A stretch of DNA of 64,000 nt from Benincasa hispida (GCF_009727055.1 NC_052350.1:25064093-25128092), one strand, 5' to 3'. Positions 11,208 to 23,676 are shown, counted from the stretch's first letter. A program made the numbers and translations. Notes: generated from the sequence alone by a model not told the origin.

Positions 11208-11625
11208 TGTTGGGTTGTATGTCCTAAAACTCGCAGTTTATATTGTTAAACATATTCTATTATCAATAAAGATGTTATTGACGTTTATTTAATAAAATTT
11301 ATTGTTGAATGTGTAAATTCACTTGTAAAGACTAAATCCAATAAATTAAAGATCCATGGCTATTATATGAATCATGAAATTTATGTGGAGACATAAGAAT
11401 TGATCAAGTTCAGTAAATAGTCAAAACGGTCTATAGTATACGAATAAGGCTGAGTACTTTATTCTGGTAACACTATCGGATGCGACCCACTCTGTAGTTG
11501 TTACAATTTGTTGTAAAGTGCTACAAATGAAGTAATCCTGATTCGTTCATGTATTGACATGAGGAACGAGGACGTCCTATGCAAAGAGTTTGCATAAGAT
11601 CAGACCAAAAAATAAGTCACTCTTA
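11208..11625 (+). repeat. Copia family-A LTR, 5' part only
   Basis: It starts TGTTGGGTTGTATGTCCTAA and follows the family-A LTR through GATGCGACCCACTCTGTAG and AATAAGTCACTCTTACT, then ends abruptly. Full copies (39774-41668) are about 1.9 kb. No internal region follows. Confidence 0.8.
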
Positions 11626-12026
11626 CTAGAATTAATTGAATGTTTAATCATTAAATTAGGGTATGCAATTCTAGGCTTTTCGATTGCATAGGTTAAGTCA
11701 ATAATTAGCAAGCATTTCACTTGTTTAAGGCCAATGAATAACCAAGAAAGTTAAGAGGATTCTTATACCTAGGCAAAAATCTTTTTGTATCAAGTTATTT
11801 TTTTTCTTTTCAATTATGCATTTGTATTCTTATTTTTACATTCTAGCAACAATTTTACAATATCGTTCAGATTCAAGATTAGGCTAAATATCAAGAGATT
11901 CCCTGTGTACAATCCTGTTCTTACCACTTATACTACGTAGTAGTGCAGATAGTTAGATCGGAGTTTTACAAATTCATTTGATCCTTGAAGAGTGATTGTG
12001 ATGGCATGTCTTTGAGCTCAATCAAA
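11626..12026 (+). repeat. 3' end of a gypsy LTR
   Basis: The piece contains TTACCACTTATACTACGTAG and TAGTGCAGATAGTTAGATCG, the conserved end region of gypsy LTRs here, and is followed at once by a gypsy primer-binding site. The 5' part of the LTR is missing. Confidence 0.6.
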
Positions 12027-12045
12027 TTGGCGTCCTTGCCGAGGA
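12027..12045 (+). other. Gypsy primer-binding site (tRNA-Asp type)
   Basis: TTGGCGTCCTTGCCGAGGA differs at few positions from the TTGGCGCCGTTGCCGGGGA site typical of Athila/Tat elements. Its position just after an LTR end and upstream of a gypsy gag remnant supports the call. Confidence 0.75.
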
Positions 12046-12254
12046 GTCTTGTTAATAACTTAGCCGATTTTTGAATCCAAATTAGTATGCGTGCATCTCT
12101 TGTTGTTTTTAACCCATTTGTTTCAAGGCCCTAGACTTCTATAGTTTGAGGTAATAAGAAAGAAGAACGGAGATTACAACAAGAGTGAAGAAGGAGACGA
12201 GGAGAAGGTGAGCTTAAAATTAACAAATTTTGAGGAGAAGAACCAAAATAAGAA

Positions 12255-13410
12255 GAGGATCAAGAGAGCTTAAATTTAGAAGAAGATATGGGAGAAGAAG
12301 CAAGAGAAAAGACTTTAAGGGGATTGATTGAACTGGACACGACACAACAACCCTTATGCATAGTGTACCTGAAAACCACGATCCTATTTGAACTATTACC
12401 CATTTTCAAAGGAAATCCCAGAGAAGACCCTCTCAAGCACATCAAAGACTTCCATTTGGTGTTTGATGGGATGAAGCCTCATAGTATAACCAAAGAACAA
12501 CTTAATCTATGGGTCTTTCCTTTTTCGTTAAAGGATGTGACCAAAGATTTGTTGTACTACTTGCCTCTTGATTCTATCACTCCTTGGAGTTGCCTAAAGA
12601 AGAAGTTCCTTGAGAAATTCTTTCCGGCCTCGAGAGTTCACTTTGTTAGGAAGGAGAATTATGGAATTAAGCAAAGTGTGGGAGAGACTTTGTTTGAGTA
12701 TTAGGAGTGTTATAAGAAATTATGTGCAAGTTTACCCCACCACTAATTTTTTGATCAAGTTTTGATTCAAATTTTTTACTCCGGCTTGCTTTTTTTTTTT
12801 ATAGGAGTACGACCAATGTTGTGGCAGGAGGACCTCTTGCCGACAAAACACCATTGAAAGCAAGTCAAATTTCTATTATGGTAGAAAATTCTCTACAATT
12901 TAGCTCAAGAACCACTAGACTTAATTCATTCAATACACAAGAGGTAAAAGAACTACATTATCAACTTATTAATCTCACTACTCTTGTGCAGCAAATAGTT
13001 TAAGTATAGTTGAAAGCTCAAAGCTAGACGGAGGAAGTCAACTTCCTTGGAGGGAAAAGACAAGACCCATATAGCAACACTTAAAATTCCAGTTGGCAAG
13101 ACCATCCCAACCATTGGTCTAGTCTAGCTACTGTGAGTACATCTAGCTACTTCGTTGGAAAGGTCAAGGAGATCAACAAGGGAGTACATCTAGCTCTAGT
13201 CTAGCACTAAAAGATATGATGAAGTCATTGGCTACAAATATGCTGTCATTTAAGAAAGATGTAAGTACCTTTAAACAAGAATCAAAGAGGATGCAAGAAG
13301 AGAACCTTGTGTTCCAAAAAGAGACAAGGAAAGGTATGTAACATCTAGCCAGTCAAATTACCGAGTTGGCCATTACAATGAGTAAACTTGATATCAAATG
13401 TGGTAAGCTC
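12255..13410 (+). pseudogene. Gypsy gag remnant
   Basis: Gag forms the particle in which reverse transcription takes place. From about 12288 the frame reads LPIFKGNPREDPLKHIKDFH, LWVFPFSLKDVTKDLLYYLP and FLEKFFPASRVHFVRKE, the usual order of the Retrotrans_gag domain. A stop follows FEY (12702) and homology continues in other frames: a QIFYSGL relic, ...GGPLADKTP, and later KGM-stop-HLASQITELAITMSKLD near 13330-13395. The last corresponds to the ETRxSIRNLExQLGQLA segment found before the protease in Athila-like gags. No protease or RT follows, so the element is truncated here. Confidence 0.85.
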
Positions 13411-14040
13411 TCTGCATATTCCAAGCCTTGTTTGAGATCCCCTCAAAGAAACTCATATAGGCTCACCCTAAATGTGAGATCCTCTCAATATAAATTAACT
13501 TAAGCTCCTCCCAAATATGAAGAAGTTTCAAACACACTCTAAACAACAATCGATTAACCGTTCTTCAGCCTAGTCTTAATGACTCAAGGTAACCTCACAG
13601 TAAGGTTCATGTAGTTTTCTTTTCAATCAAACTCAAACACAAAAATTACTCATACATAAAAGGGATAACCTTAAAAGAGAACAAACCACCAAATACATAT
13701 GAGCTACTTCAACAATATGTTCAGAACGAAAAGAGATCTTCTTTGTACGAAATATGGAAAGCAACGCCCGTAAATCCAAAACAAATGAGGAAAATATTTT
13801 CAGAAAAAAATTGCATAGCATGAAACAAATTGCTTGACAACCCTCAAGAAAATCTACCAGACATTTTGTCTGTAAAAACATAAACCAACCATATTCACTA
13901 ACAATAAATATATATGTTCACACAATGTTTATGAAAAAACGTGTTGGTGTCTTCTAATGTTTGAAGAATTCTCTCAAAATTCTCTTTAGATTTTTAAATT
14001 TCTAAATCCCAAAAATGAAGAACTCCTGATGGCAAAAACT
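13411..14040. other. No recognisable feature
   Basis: AT-rich sequence without domain matches. It probably belongs to the decayed gypsy sequence on either side. Confidence 0.4.
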
Positions 14041-15190
14041 TGGTGTTACAGAAATGCACGTATCAAGTTATAGTACACTAAAATAATCAAGAGAACGAGT
14101 ATTGTCCTCAGGAAATCAGATTGATTAATATTTTAGCTATTTAGAGATTCTTCCAATTTTATTTAGGGGACCGAATTCGATAGAAAAAAACTAAATTAAT
14201 CCAAGAAAGCAATAAGAAGTGATCAAATAAGTGATCAAAGAGACATTTTAGGGAATAGATTTCATCAAAGGCATTATTAAAAACAACCGCTTTAACTTTT
14301 GAAGTAATTAATACAACACCTAGATCTAGAAGTCTTTTATCTGGATTGAATCTTTCAGAAACAATCTTTTCTTTCACTTAATTACTAATTATTGTTTCCT
14401 TGAAACTAGATAATTAAGCAAAGCATTAAGAATCTTCATTAGCAATCTCTATCGTTATCCTACTACTCTCTGTGTGTTCAAATGATAGTTTAGCTTGCAT
14501 GATCTAAGTTAAAGCCTACTTGCCAAAGAAATATTTAAATCATGGAATCATTCAAATATTGATCAAACATACAAAAGCACTAAGAACGGTCATACTAGAA
14601 AGCGTAAATACAAACTATCATTCAAGAAGCCAAAGTGTCCAACAATTAAACTTAAGAGTTCATTTACCCTTAAAACTATAAAAAGTTTAGCTAACATGGC
14701 TTCTATGGATAGAACCATTTCAAGAATACCACAATACAAAAATAAATTCAAGAAAACAAAAGGGAAAGAAGAGTTATCCACCTTTCGATCGTGTCTCTGG
14801 AATGGATTTGGCCCTCGAACGATCTTCGATATCCCTGACATCAAGAACACTTTCTACTCTAAACCCTCTCTCTAGACCTCAAAAACGTCAAAATTCGACG
14901 TGGTGCCCGGTAAAAATTGATCACTGCTACACTATCCAATTTTCAACGTGGTGGCTGGTAAAGCATGACACTCTGTTGATCACTGCTACACTATCCAATT
15001 TTCCCACCTCTCGGGAAAAATTGCCATGAGTCAGTGCCATTGCGCGAAGCACGACATTGCATGTTTTCAACCGCTTCATGTTTTGTTTTCCTCTTTTCTT
15101 TCCTCCATTTAAGTATTACTCGGATTTGACTTCTGTTCAAGCTAAAAATGATATCGTTAGTTCAACTTAATTCAAAACAAATCGAATTTG
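14041..15190 (-). repeat. Decayed gypsy LTR-like sequence
   Basis: It has the ACGAGTATTGTCCTCAGG motif (14095-14112) common at one end of Athila-like LTRs. Between 14919 and 15003 the 26-bp unit beginning GATCACTGCTACACTATCC occurs twice, 59 bp apart. No gene is visible. Confidence 0.4.
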
Positions 15191-16142
15191 AAAAACATGC
15201 ACAACTATTAATACTAACACGTAGTAATAGTGGAAGCAGGAGGTCGATCCACAGAGAACCTCTATTAATTGGCAAAATTGAGTTTTGAATTCCAAACTGG
15301 GGGGAGGGGGTTTGGTTTTAAGAAAACGAAGTAAAGGTAAAAAAGAATTGAATTTGGTAATGAGATAGGAGACAGTTTTAAGAAATTTAATGGAAAAACA
15401 ATATTGGGATTTTATGTTGATTAATCTAATTTCATCATTGACTTAAATGATTTCATTCAATTTAATTGTTCCATAGTTCATTAAGGCAAAACCCCAATGC
15501 CCTAATTAGCTAACTAACTTAAATTGGTCAATTAATAGCCAATTAACCTAATCTAGCTAATTAACCATAATTTAGCTCATAATGTTTCCTAAAGACATTC
15601 CATATTTAATTCCTAAATTGCATAAATTCTTTGGGTTTTCTTAACTATGACATTCTTGAAATTAAGAAGTCTAAAATCAAGATTGATTAATTTGAATGTT
15701 CTAAACTAGTAAATCTTTTCAAGAAAATAGGAAAAAGTTCAAATTCTCATTCAAGATTCTAGTTCTTGCAACCTAATTACAAAGTTGCTATAGAGCTATG
15801 TAATTTTGCAAAAAAAACTTATAAAAATTGAGTTGTCAATTCAATCTTTAAAAGATTTTATTCAAATTTCAGCAAGAACATTCAAGAACAACAAATTGTA
15901 AGAAGAAATTAAAAGAAAAGTCTCAAGAATTGATTATTCAAACATAATTCCCAAGAAAAGAACTTACCTACACATGAAGTGACAAAATCTTTAAGAAATC
16001 CATTGAGTCTTGCAAGAATTTGTACAAAGATTGAAGAAAATTATGGAAATCTCTCTAAAAAATACAGAGAAAAGATCTCAAAATCGTAATAATAGGTCTC
16101 TCTCCCGTGAAAAAGGCTGAAAAACTGCTTTTACACAGATGT
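15191..16142 (-). repeat. Second copy of the outer gypsy LTR family, partial
   Basis: It carries AGGTCGATCCACAGAGAACC near 15240 and the TTAGCTAACTAAC/CAATTAATAG block, matching the arrangement at 2575-3320. It ends at 16142, where a copia LTR segment begins. Confidence 0.55.
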
Positions 16143-17020
16143 CGTAGCGTGATAAGTTGATTTGAAAATGTTCAAATTAGAATTAAGGGAATTAGTAATT
16201 ATACGTGATATAATTATGCGTTTAATTTTGGAATTAAACGAAATTAGAGAATTAATTAATATTTAAATATGATCTCAATATTAAATTCATGAATAGGATT
16301 CATGATGCTAGAATTAGTGTTAAATTAATTTAATATTTGATATTGAATTAACTAGAATTAACTAAATTGTTTAATTAATTAATTATTATTAATTTTATTA
16401 AAAAATTTATTATTAAATTAATTTTGTAAAACTAATAAAGATTTCATTTTTTGAAAATAAAAATGGATTTTAGAAATCAATTAGAAAATCAAAATTGAAA
16501 AAGAAATGGAAAATGAAAAATCCCAAAAGTGGGATTTTTCCACTTTCTATTTAAGAAGCTCATACACATTCCACCAAAATTTTCAGTCATTAATCCAAGC
16601 ATGAACTGCAATTCATACAACAATGGTTCTTGCATGATTTTCATGCAATATATATTGAAGAATCTCAGTGGAATTGAGCATGCATTTAGGTGGAATAAGC
16701 TGAAAAACTTCAAAGGTTGAAGACAGGTTTTCAGCTGGAAAAACCAGAACCTCTCCTCCTTGTTTCCTCAATTCAAACTTATTTTGAGTCCCACAACTCA
16801 ATCCAAGGCACCTAAAGGATAGTAGAGAAGGCCTTGAGGTGGTTCACAAGTAAATTTGAAGGAGATTTGCAGCTGGTATTGTGATTCAAGTGTTTCTTCA
16901 AAGGTATGTCATGAAACCCTCTTATTAGTTTATAATCATGCTTAATTCAAAGTCAAAATCAATGAATTAGAATGCTTAATGATACGTTCTACTTCCGCTG
17001 CATGTTTTCTTACTCTAATA
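16143..17020 (+). repeat. 5' LTR of element I, 3' part
   Basis: It follows element II's LTR (40836-41668) from GTAGCGTGATAAGTTGATTT onward to the PBS. A splice-donor-like AAAG/GTATG lies at 16901-16908 (see findings). Confidence 0.85.
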
Positions 17021-17022
17021 AT

Positions 17023-17035
17023 TGGTATTAGAGCA
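17023..17035 (+). other. Copia primer-binding site (initiator tRNA-Met type)
   Basis: TGGTATTAGAGCA differs by one base in the core from the TGGTATCAGAGC site complementary to the plant initiator tRNA-Met 3' end. It sits two bases after the LTR. Confidence 0.88.
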
Positions 17036-19231
17036 TCATTTAAGCATTCAATTTGGTTTAGTTTTGGCTTTGTGGGTGTTTTTTCATGAGATATATGAAA
17101 ATGGTGCACTGATATGGTTTTCTGAGATTTGGCATTAAAATTCTCTTTGATTCCTTTATTAAATTTGTAATTAAATCTTGATTGATGAGCTTATATATGT
17201 GCTCAAGAGTCTTTAATTTATTTGGAGTCCTTAGAGTTGAAATTAAGATATAATTGAAGAAAGAAGTGAAGAAGACTGAACTGTAGAATTTTGATAATGA
17301 GCTTCTATCCAGGCAGCATTGCAACGCTGCTTATGTTGCCGAGCGAGAGCGACACGGAGCTAGTGAGAAGCGTGACTAGAGCTAGCAAGAGCTAGCAAGT
17401 AGTGAGATTGAAATGAGCAACGAGCGAGAAGTGAGATCTGAACTGAGCGACGAGCGACGGGTTCGACCGATTTGCTTAGGTCTTGTCTAGTTTGGCCTCA
17501 AATGGTTTTTGGCTGGTCCAATTCCGGTAATTATGATCCAGTCAGGCGGTTCACGTTCGGTTCAAGCAGTCTGGATCCGATTTGGGACAGTTCGAGCGGT
17601 CCAGTAGTGTTTTGGAGCCAATTCTTGCTGAATTTTGTAATAGTTAGGCCTTTGTTTGCTTGAAAATGCCAAAACTAAAACCATATTAGTATGTGTTTAA
17701 TTATTTATATATGTGATGTCTGTTATAATTAAATAAATCTTATAGTGCATAAAGTATGCCATGTAGAATTAAAATCCCACCATAGGAAGCATGTTACATG
17801 CATTGAAAGTATGTTACAAAGTGTTATAATATATAGTATGCATGTTTAGGGTTTCTTTTATTTAATATAAGTGTTATATTAAATATTGAATACCTTTGAT
17901 GTATGTTGTGGGTGTTTAGCATGTCTAAAATTTTGTAAGTTGTTATAAAATTGGGTTAGACATTTAAAATCCATAACATAGAACAGTTGCATGCTCATGT
18001 AGGTTAACCACTTATTTTAATAGTTAAAATAGGTTGTTAAACTTGTAAAACTAGGGTTACAAACTCAACCGTTATATAATTCTATCTAAGGCTAGGGGTA
18101 TTTAAGTTGACGGTCTACGGAACACCTCCTACCTGGGGATTATGGCTGAATTATTGACATTGTTAACCGGTTTTATGAGGAATACAAGAACGGTGTGAGG
18201 TTTTAAAATTGGTTTATCACATAGACATCGTAGGTTAAATCCAAATCTAAATGTTATACTTGGATAAAAACCTAGACTTAGATTGTTTAATTAGCCGGAA
18301 CAAGCCTAAGAAAATGTATACCCAGTTTAACGTTAGAACACTTCAGTGGGAGTTTAATAACATATATATTATATGCTATTATAACACTTCATTGAAAATA
18401 AAAATAATGTATATGATATGTTAGCATACTTTAGTGGGAGATTAATAAACATATATGATATGATTATTTTTAGCTCTCGCATCCCTAAGAGTTCACAATC
18501 GAAATTCATGTTTTACTTTGTGTCACCCTAGGAGTGACCTCTATTTGGAAAGTGTTTGTTTGAATCCATATCAAGGTGAATGAGGGGAAGATGTTCAATG
18601 AAAAATCAAATATACGACATATTGATTTCAATTCTCACGTCCCTAGAAAATTCCCACTGTGAGATCCGTGCAACACTTTATGTCACCCTGGGAGTGACAT
18701 CCATTCAGAAAGTGTTTGTCATAAAGTAAAGATCAAAGTGAATGGGGAAGTAGTTCATTATAAGTGGGTGAAGGATATATGTCAACGTATCCTGTGGTCT
18801 CTTCTGTTTATTTGGACTGTGAGATTCCTATGTTGCACTTGCTTGTTGTCTTTAAGTCGACCTCGTTAGTCATTTAACGGTGGCTATCCCTTCGGAGGGT
18901 TTTAACATAGGATTTAGAACAACTCAAACTCCAGAAATGGATAGGATTTCTGAAGTCGTTTTCAAATTTGACTTTCCAAATCAGGAGCATCATTGAGGTC
19001 GACTTATAAGGTCTGAAAATAGAGGGTTACACTTACAAAATTAAAAAAATGTGAGTAATTTTTGACAAAAAACGGTAGCTAAATGACTATCGGAATATGA
19101 GTTATTCTCGGGATAGTATTTAGTCAAGAATGTCTTGCTGCAAAAATAATCTTGGGTACATTATTACTTTGCTCAAACTTGATTGAGTTTAAAAAGCAAT
19201 TCACTGATAAATTTTTTTTTATATTTTTCAG
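17036..19231 (+). other. Long non-coding leader of element I
   Basis: 2.2 kb lies between the PBS and the gag ATG without a credible reading frame. It is conserved in the other two family-A copies, for example GGTCTACGGAACACCTC and ACCTGGGGATTATGGC (about 18110-18145). A palindrome-rich island (17311-17460) differs between copies. A 160-bp spaced direct repeat begins TGTCACCCTAGGAGTGAC (18521) and TGTCACCCTGGGAGTGAC (18681). It ends in a T-rich tract and CAG directly before the gag ATG. Confidence 0.75.
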
Positions 19232-19232
19232 A

Positions 19233-20050
19233 ATGACGAGTTCATTAGTACAGTTGTTGGTATTTGATAAAATTATTGAGGATAATTATGTAACGTGGAA
19301 GTCCTTAATACTATACTGATGATAGATGATCAACAATTCGTTTTAACAAAGAAGTGTCCTCCCATTCCTGGCTCAAATGCAAACCGAAATATTCGGGATG
19401 CATACGACAGATGAATCAAGCTAACGAGAAAGTCTGTACCTATATTCTTGCTAGCATATCTGATGTCTTGCAAAGAAACACGAAACCACTGCTAGGCAGA
19501 TCATGGTCTCTCTCCGTGGGATGTTTGGATAACCGTCATTCTCCTTGAGGGATGATGCTATCAAACACATTTACAACTGCCGTATGAAAGAAGGGGCCTC
19601 TGTTAGAAAACATGTCCTGGACATGATGGTTCATTTCAATATGGTAGAAGTAAATGGGGTTGTCGTTGACGAGAAGAGTCATGTTGGTTTTATTCTAGAA
19701 TCTCTTTCGAAGAGTTTTATGCAGTTCTGCACGAACGTGCTCATGAATAAAATAGAATATAACTTGACTATTCTCTCAACGAGCTATAGGCTTACCAGGC
19801 CATGATCAGAGCAAAAGGTCTAGAACCAGAAGTAAATGTTACTACTGCTGAGAAGAAAGAAACGTCCTCCAAAAAGCCTGATATTGCTTCTTCTTCACAG
19901 AGTAAGAGTATTCCAATCAAGAAGAATAGGGTGAAGGGAAGAAAAAACCCGCTGGTAGAAGACGCAAGGCTAATGCTGCAGATAAAGGAAAATGTTTCCA
20001 CTGCAACGAAGAAGGACACTGGAAGAGAAACTACCCCCAATAGCTTGTAG
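19233..20050 (+). pseudogene. Copia gag remnant with zinc knuckle, element I
   Basis: The ATG at 19233 opens MTSSLVQLLVFDKIIEDNYV and TWKSLILY, the usual start of plant copia gag. After stops and frameshifts it continues with SLRDDAIKHIYNCRMKEGAS, VRKHVLDMMVHFNM, SHVGFILESLSKSFMQFCTN and VLMNKIEYNLT, then a lysine-rich tail. The RNA-binding knuckle reads KCFHCNEEGHWKRNYPQ near 19990-20040; its last cysteine is tyrosine. The frame breaks several times, so no full protein can be made. Confidence 0.9.
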
Positions 20051-21186
20051 AGAAAAGAGCAGAGAAAGCAAAACAAGGAAATTAGTTCCTGAGGATTGTT
20101 TGCTGTACTAAAGTTGACTAGTGGGATATGTTGCAGTAGCTTTCGGAAGATGATTTTATCTACTTTTATTGTAATAAAAGTTATTTTGTCTTGTTACAAA
20201 GAACAAATTGTATAACTTTTTTTTTTTTTGTAAATGAAATGTTCATTAGCAAAAGTTATGTTTGTTCTATTACAAAGTAACTTTTGTTAGAACCAACCTA
20301 GTTAAAAGCCATTTGCAAATATTTAGATATTTAAAACGGCTAGAAATCAATAAAGGAAAGTAGTTATTTAACCTAAGTGATAAGTTTAGAACACTTGAAA
20401 AGTTCAAAGTGTATAAAACTTGTTAGGTAAAATAAAACAAAAATACTTCGATTGGATCAAAGTAATAAGTATAGAAAGTTTGAGATTTCTAAGACTATTT
20501 GATAGAACATGAAATCCAGTAAAAAAAACCTTCTACACTTAGTTGACTTAATTGTTTTTTGAACATCATTTCAATTTTAAGGTATTTTTGAAAATCCATA
20601 TGCGATATGGAGAACTCATAAAAGCTGTTTATGATATGTAAAAGTTGTTTACATAGTTCATAAATCTGAAAAGATCGATATAAGTGTTAATGTTGAAACC
20701 CTTAAGTGTTGGAATATTGTTCGAGATCACCATGTATTATTTGTTTCCATAAAAGTTTGCATATATCAATAAAGAGTTATTGATTAAAACTGACACTGTA
20801 AACAAAAATTTGTTTCAGATAGGTCAGATGCATCTTACTCAAAGAGTTGAGAGTACCTCGATGTAGTGGGATGAATGTATGACTTCCTAGCCATTGTTGA
20901 GAAACAAGTGTTGTGAAAATAAAATGCATTCCTTATATAGTTTAATAAGAAATCCATTGTATACTAACGTGTTTATTGTGATTCTCTTGGCTAAAGTGTT
21001 TGAGAATCTCCTAGTAAGGCTGGGGACTACAAGGTATATAACCTAGGGCAAGTGGGAGAAAAATCGGGCATGTGATACCGAAAAGTAAACTATGGGTATG
21101 TGATGCCCTAGTTTATTGTATCTCTCCGTAAAACTCAAAAACTAAGTATTATATGTTACAACTGGAGTTTTAGCCAAGTGGGAGTT
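20051..21186 (+). pseudogene. Decayed pol remnant and PPT of element I
   Basis: Only scraps of pol survive: an integrase-like FIEHEIQ relic near 20500 and the RNase H tail around 20990-21050, recognisable by comparison with 50070-50150. The polypurine tract CAAGTGGGAGTTTG immediately precedes the 3' LTR; a similar GGCAAGTGGGAG lies upstream at 21047-21058. Protease, RT and most of RNase H are absent. Confidence 0.65.
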
Positions 21187-21637
21187 TGTTGGGTTTTAGT
21201 CTTAAAACTCATGGTTTGTAAACAATTAAACTTCTTCTAAAAATTCAATAAATTGTTATTGAATATATGAATTAGTTATTTTGTTTTAGAAAGAAATCCA
21301 AGAAACTAAAAGATCCATGACTATTACATGAGTACTTGAACTTTATGTAGAGACATAAAAGTAGATCAGATTCGAGTAAATATTCAAAATGATCTATAGT
21401 ATATGAATAAGGTTGAGTACCTTATTTTGGTAACACTATAGGATACGACCCACTCTGTAGTTGCTACAAGAAGTTGTAAAGTGCTACAGATGAAGTGATC
21501 CTAATTCATAAATGTCATGACATGAGGAGTGGGGGCATCCTATGTAATGAGTTTGCACAAGATCGGACCACAAAATAAGTCACTCTTACTTTATAACGTT
21601 GTTTATTGTTTAAGACTGACTATTTCAAAGCGATGAC
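21187..21637 (+). repeat. 3' LTR of element I, 5' part
   Basis: It begins TGTTGGGTTTTAGTC after the polypurine tract and matches family-A LTRs up to CAAAGCGATGAC. The next expected bases (CTAGGTAAC) are replaced by a gypsy LTR end. Confidence 0.85.
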
Positions 21638-23292
21638 TGATGCGTAGCTGTTATGCGATGAAATAATGATAAAGGATGTGATGGTGGAAAATGCATTGTG
21701 CATGCAAGTTTTCTCAGTAAGATCCAAGTATAAATCCTACTGAGTTGCCTGATAAGCCCAGGGTCGAACTCGGGGACTAAGAAAAAGAATATGCGCTAGT
21801 AATTTTTAGACCGCTTTGCGATAACAAATAAATCAAGGGGTTGGTTGGTTTGTTGTTTACAGTATAAAGTGTATGTGGCGGAGTTGAGAAAAGAGTTAAT
21901 AATACGAAAGATGCGATGAGTATGTGGGGAACGGGCTGAGAAGTGATTTAGCTAACACTTCCGAGGAATGCATTCATGTTATGCGATCATGCTACACACA
22001 TATAACAGAAAGTCATCTCTCAATGTAAATGCTATGGCTTTTAGTTTTAGAACGCATGCGATGTATGCGACAGTCTATAGGACCTACGTTTAAGCCTCTA
22101 TTCTTGTCTATGTGATGACGAATGACACACACATACACAAGGTGACCACGTACTATCCTAACCTATCTTTAGGGTACGTGCAATGCATGATAGCAAACAA
22201 AGCTTATCTCTAAGTCTCTATCTCTTGCTTATGTAGATTTAATCTTGAGCTCTCGAGTCTAGATTCTAACCTAGCTCTCTCAAGTCTTAGGTTCTTTCTT
22301 TAGACTCTCTCTCAAGTAGCTCTAAATGGGTGTTGGGCGCAACATAGGACAAGATGATCGCATGCAATGAAGATCCTAGGTCATGTTAGCTAAGCACTTC
22401 TCAACCCATTCGACAATTTTAGCTACTCATGTGTATTTTACAGAGAGTGAATAGATGTAGAAAAGTAAGTTCCATTATATATATATATAATCAAAGTACA
22501 AAATGACAATGCAGAATAAGAATAAAGAGCCTGGTAGAAATCTCTTGCTTTCCAAGGCTTTTACACTGTTCTTCTCTAATCTGCTCAAAAGATATTCTTG
22601 CTCTTGCAGAGTCGACCCTTTCTCTGTTTTTCCATGCTCCCTGGCACTTTCTCGAGCTAACCAGGATGATTTTCCGACGTCTTTTCCCTTCTCTCGCTTT
22701 TTCCTTCTAAGTATAAGAAAACTAAGAACAAGGCTAAGTATCTGAACTCCTTCACTGAAGGTGATCTTTGGTATTTATAGAGCTTCGGGGTGAAAGGCTT
22801 CTTCTCGCTTATGATTACACTGATGGGATGACATTAATTCTTTGTCTGCTGCGCCGAATATTTGTCACCGAAAAGTTGAGTGTACTTGCTACAGTAGGTC
22901 GTTAACGACTTGTCAACTTAATTCGGAATCGACCGTCATCAGCTTTCTGTCCCTTCGTGATTTATTACGCTTTTCACCCAGATGCGCCGACTTAATGCGG
23001 CAACCTTTTTGTTGAGCAGATTTTCGCAAGCGCAAACGATCGCATATCCTTGTGGTCACAATCTCTTAATGCGCTCGGACGTTAATTTCTTCGGATCGCA
23101 TTTCCACCTTGTACCAACGCATTTTCTGCACAAAAAAATACATAAGTTAGCCGTTTTAATGCGATGAACGCATACGATCGCAATGTTGTGAACTTAATGC
23201 TTTTGGACGCAATATTGTATATTTTTACCATCGCAATCCTGCATTGTTTTATAATTTTGCAGTATAATAACGTGCATTTCTGCTCGTTATCA
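21638..23292 (-). repeat. Gypsy 3' LTR, reverse strand
   Basis: On the reverse strand it starts TGATAACGAGCA at 23292 and ends CGCATCA at 21638, giving 1655 bp with TG...CA ends. The purine tract TTTGGGGGTG abuts its start. Many GCGATG/CGCATC words give it a composition unlike the copia sequence beside it. Confidence 0.85.
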
Positions 23293-23581
23293 CACCCCCA
23301 AATTTAAACAATGCTTGTCCTCAAGCATAAGCTAAAGATTTTCTTTAGAAAGTCGACCGCCTTCTCTTTCCTAGATTTCTAAAGGTTGCCTTATTCAAAT
23401 CCTATGTACCAAAATCTCCTTAATTTTTATCCAGGCCTCTTAAAATATTTTTAAAATTTAGGGACCGCAAGTTTAACCTTAAAAAAAGACTTTACTAGAT
23501 TCCAGGGCATCACATGATTTATTTCATAAAACAAAATTTCACTGGGGTATTTTCAAATGATTTTTATCCTTGCGTATTTTA

Positions 23582-23582
<1 letters not shown>

Positions 23583-23638
<56 letters not shown>
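23583..23638. repeat. Compound microsatellite (AC)19(AT)9
   Basis: Uninterrupted AC dinucleotides from 23583 to 23620 pass directly into AT dinucleotides to 23638. The array lies in the 3' region of the reverse gypsy fragment. Confidence 0.97.
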
Positions 23639-23676
23639 TCTTCTATATGACCTTGCGCTGATCCAAGTGCCTAGCC

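Larger units (their letters stand above)
16143..21637 (+). mobile_element. Copia family-A element I, decayed and interrupted
   Basis: The order is partial 5' LTR (16143-17020), primer-binding site, 2.2-kb leader, gag with zinc knuckle (19233-20050), decayed pol (20051-21170), polypurine tract and partial 3' LTR (21187-21637). The 3' LTR is cut exactly where a reverse gypsy LTR begins. Two other copies with the same organisation lie at 26061-39773 (reverse) and 39774-49640. Most of pol is missing: about 1.1 kb separates gag from the LTR. Confidence 0.85.
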
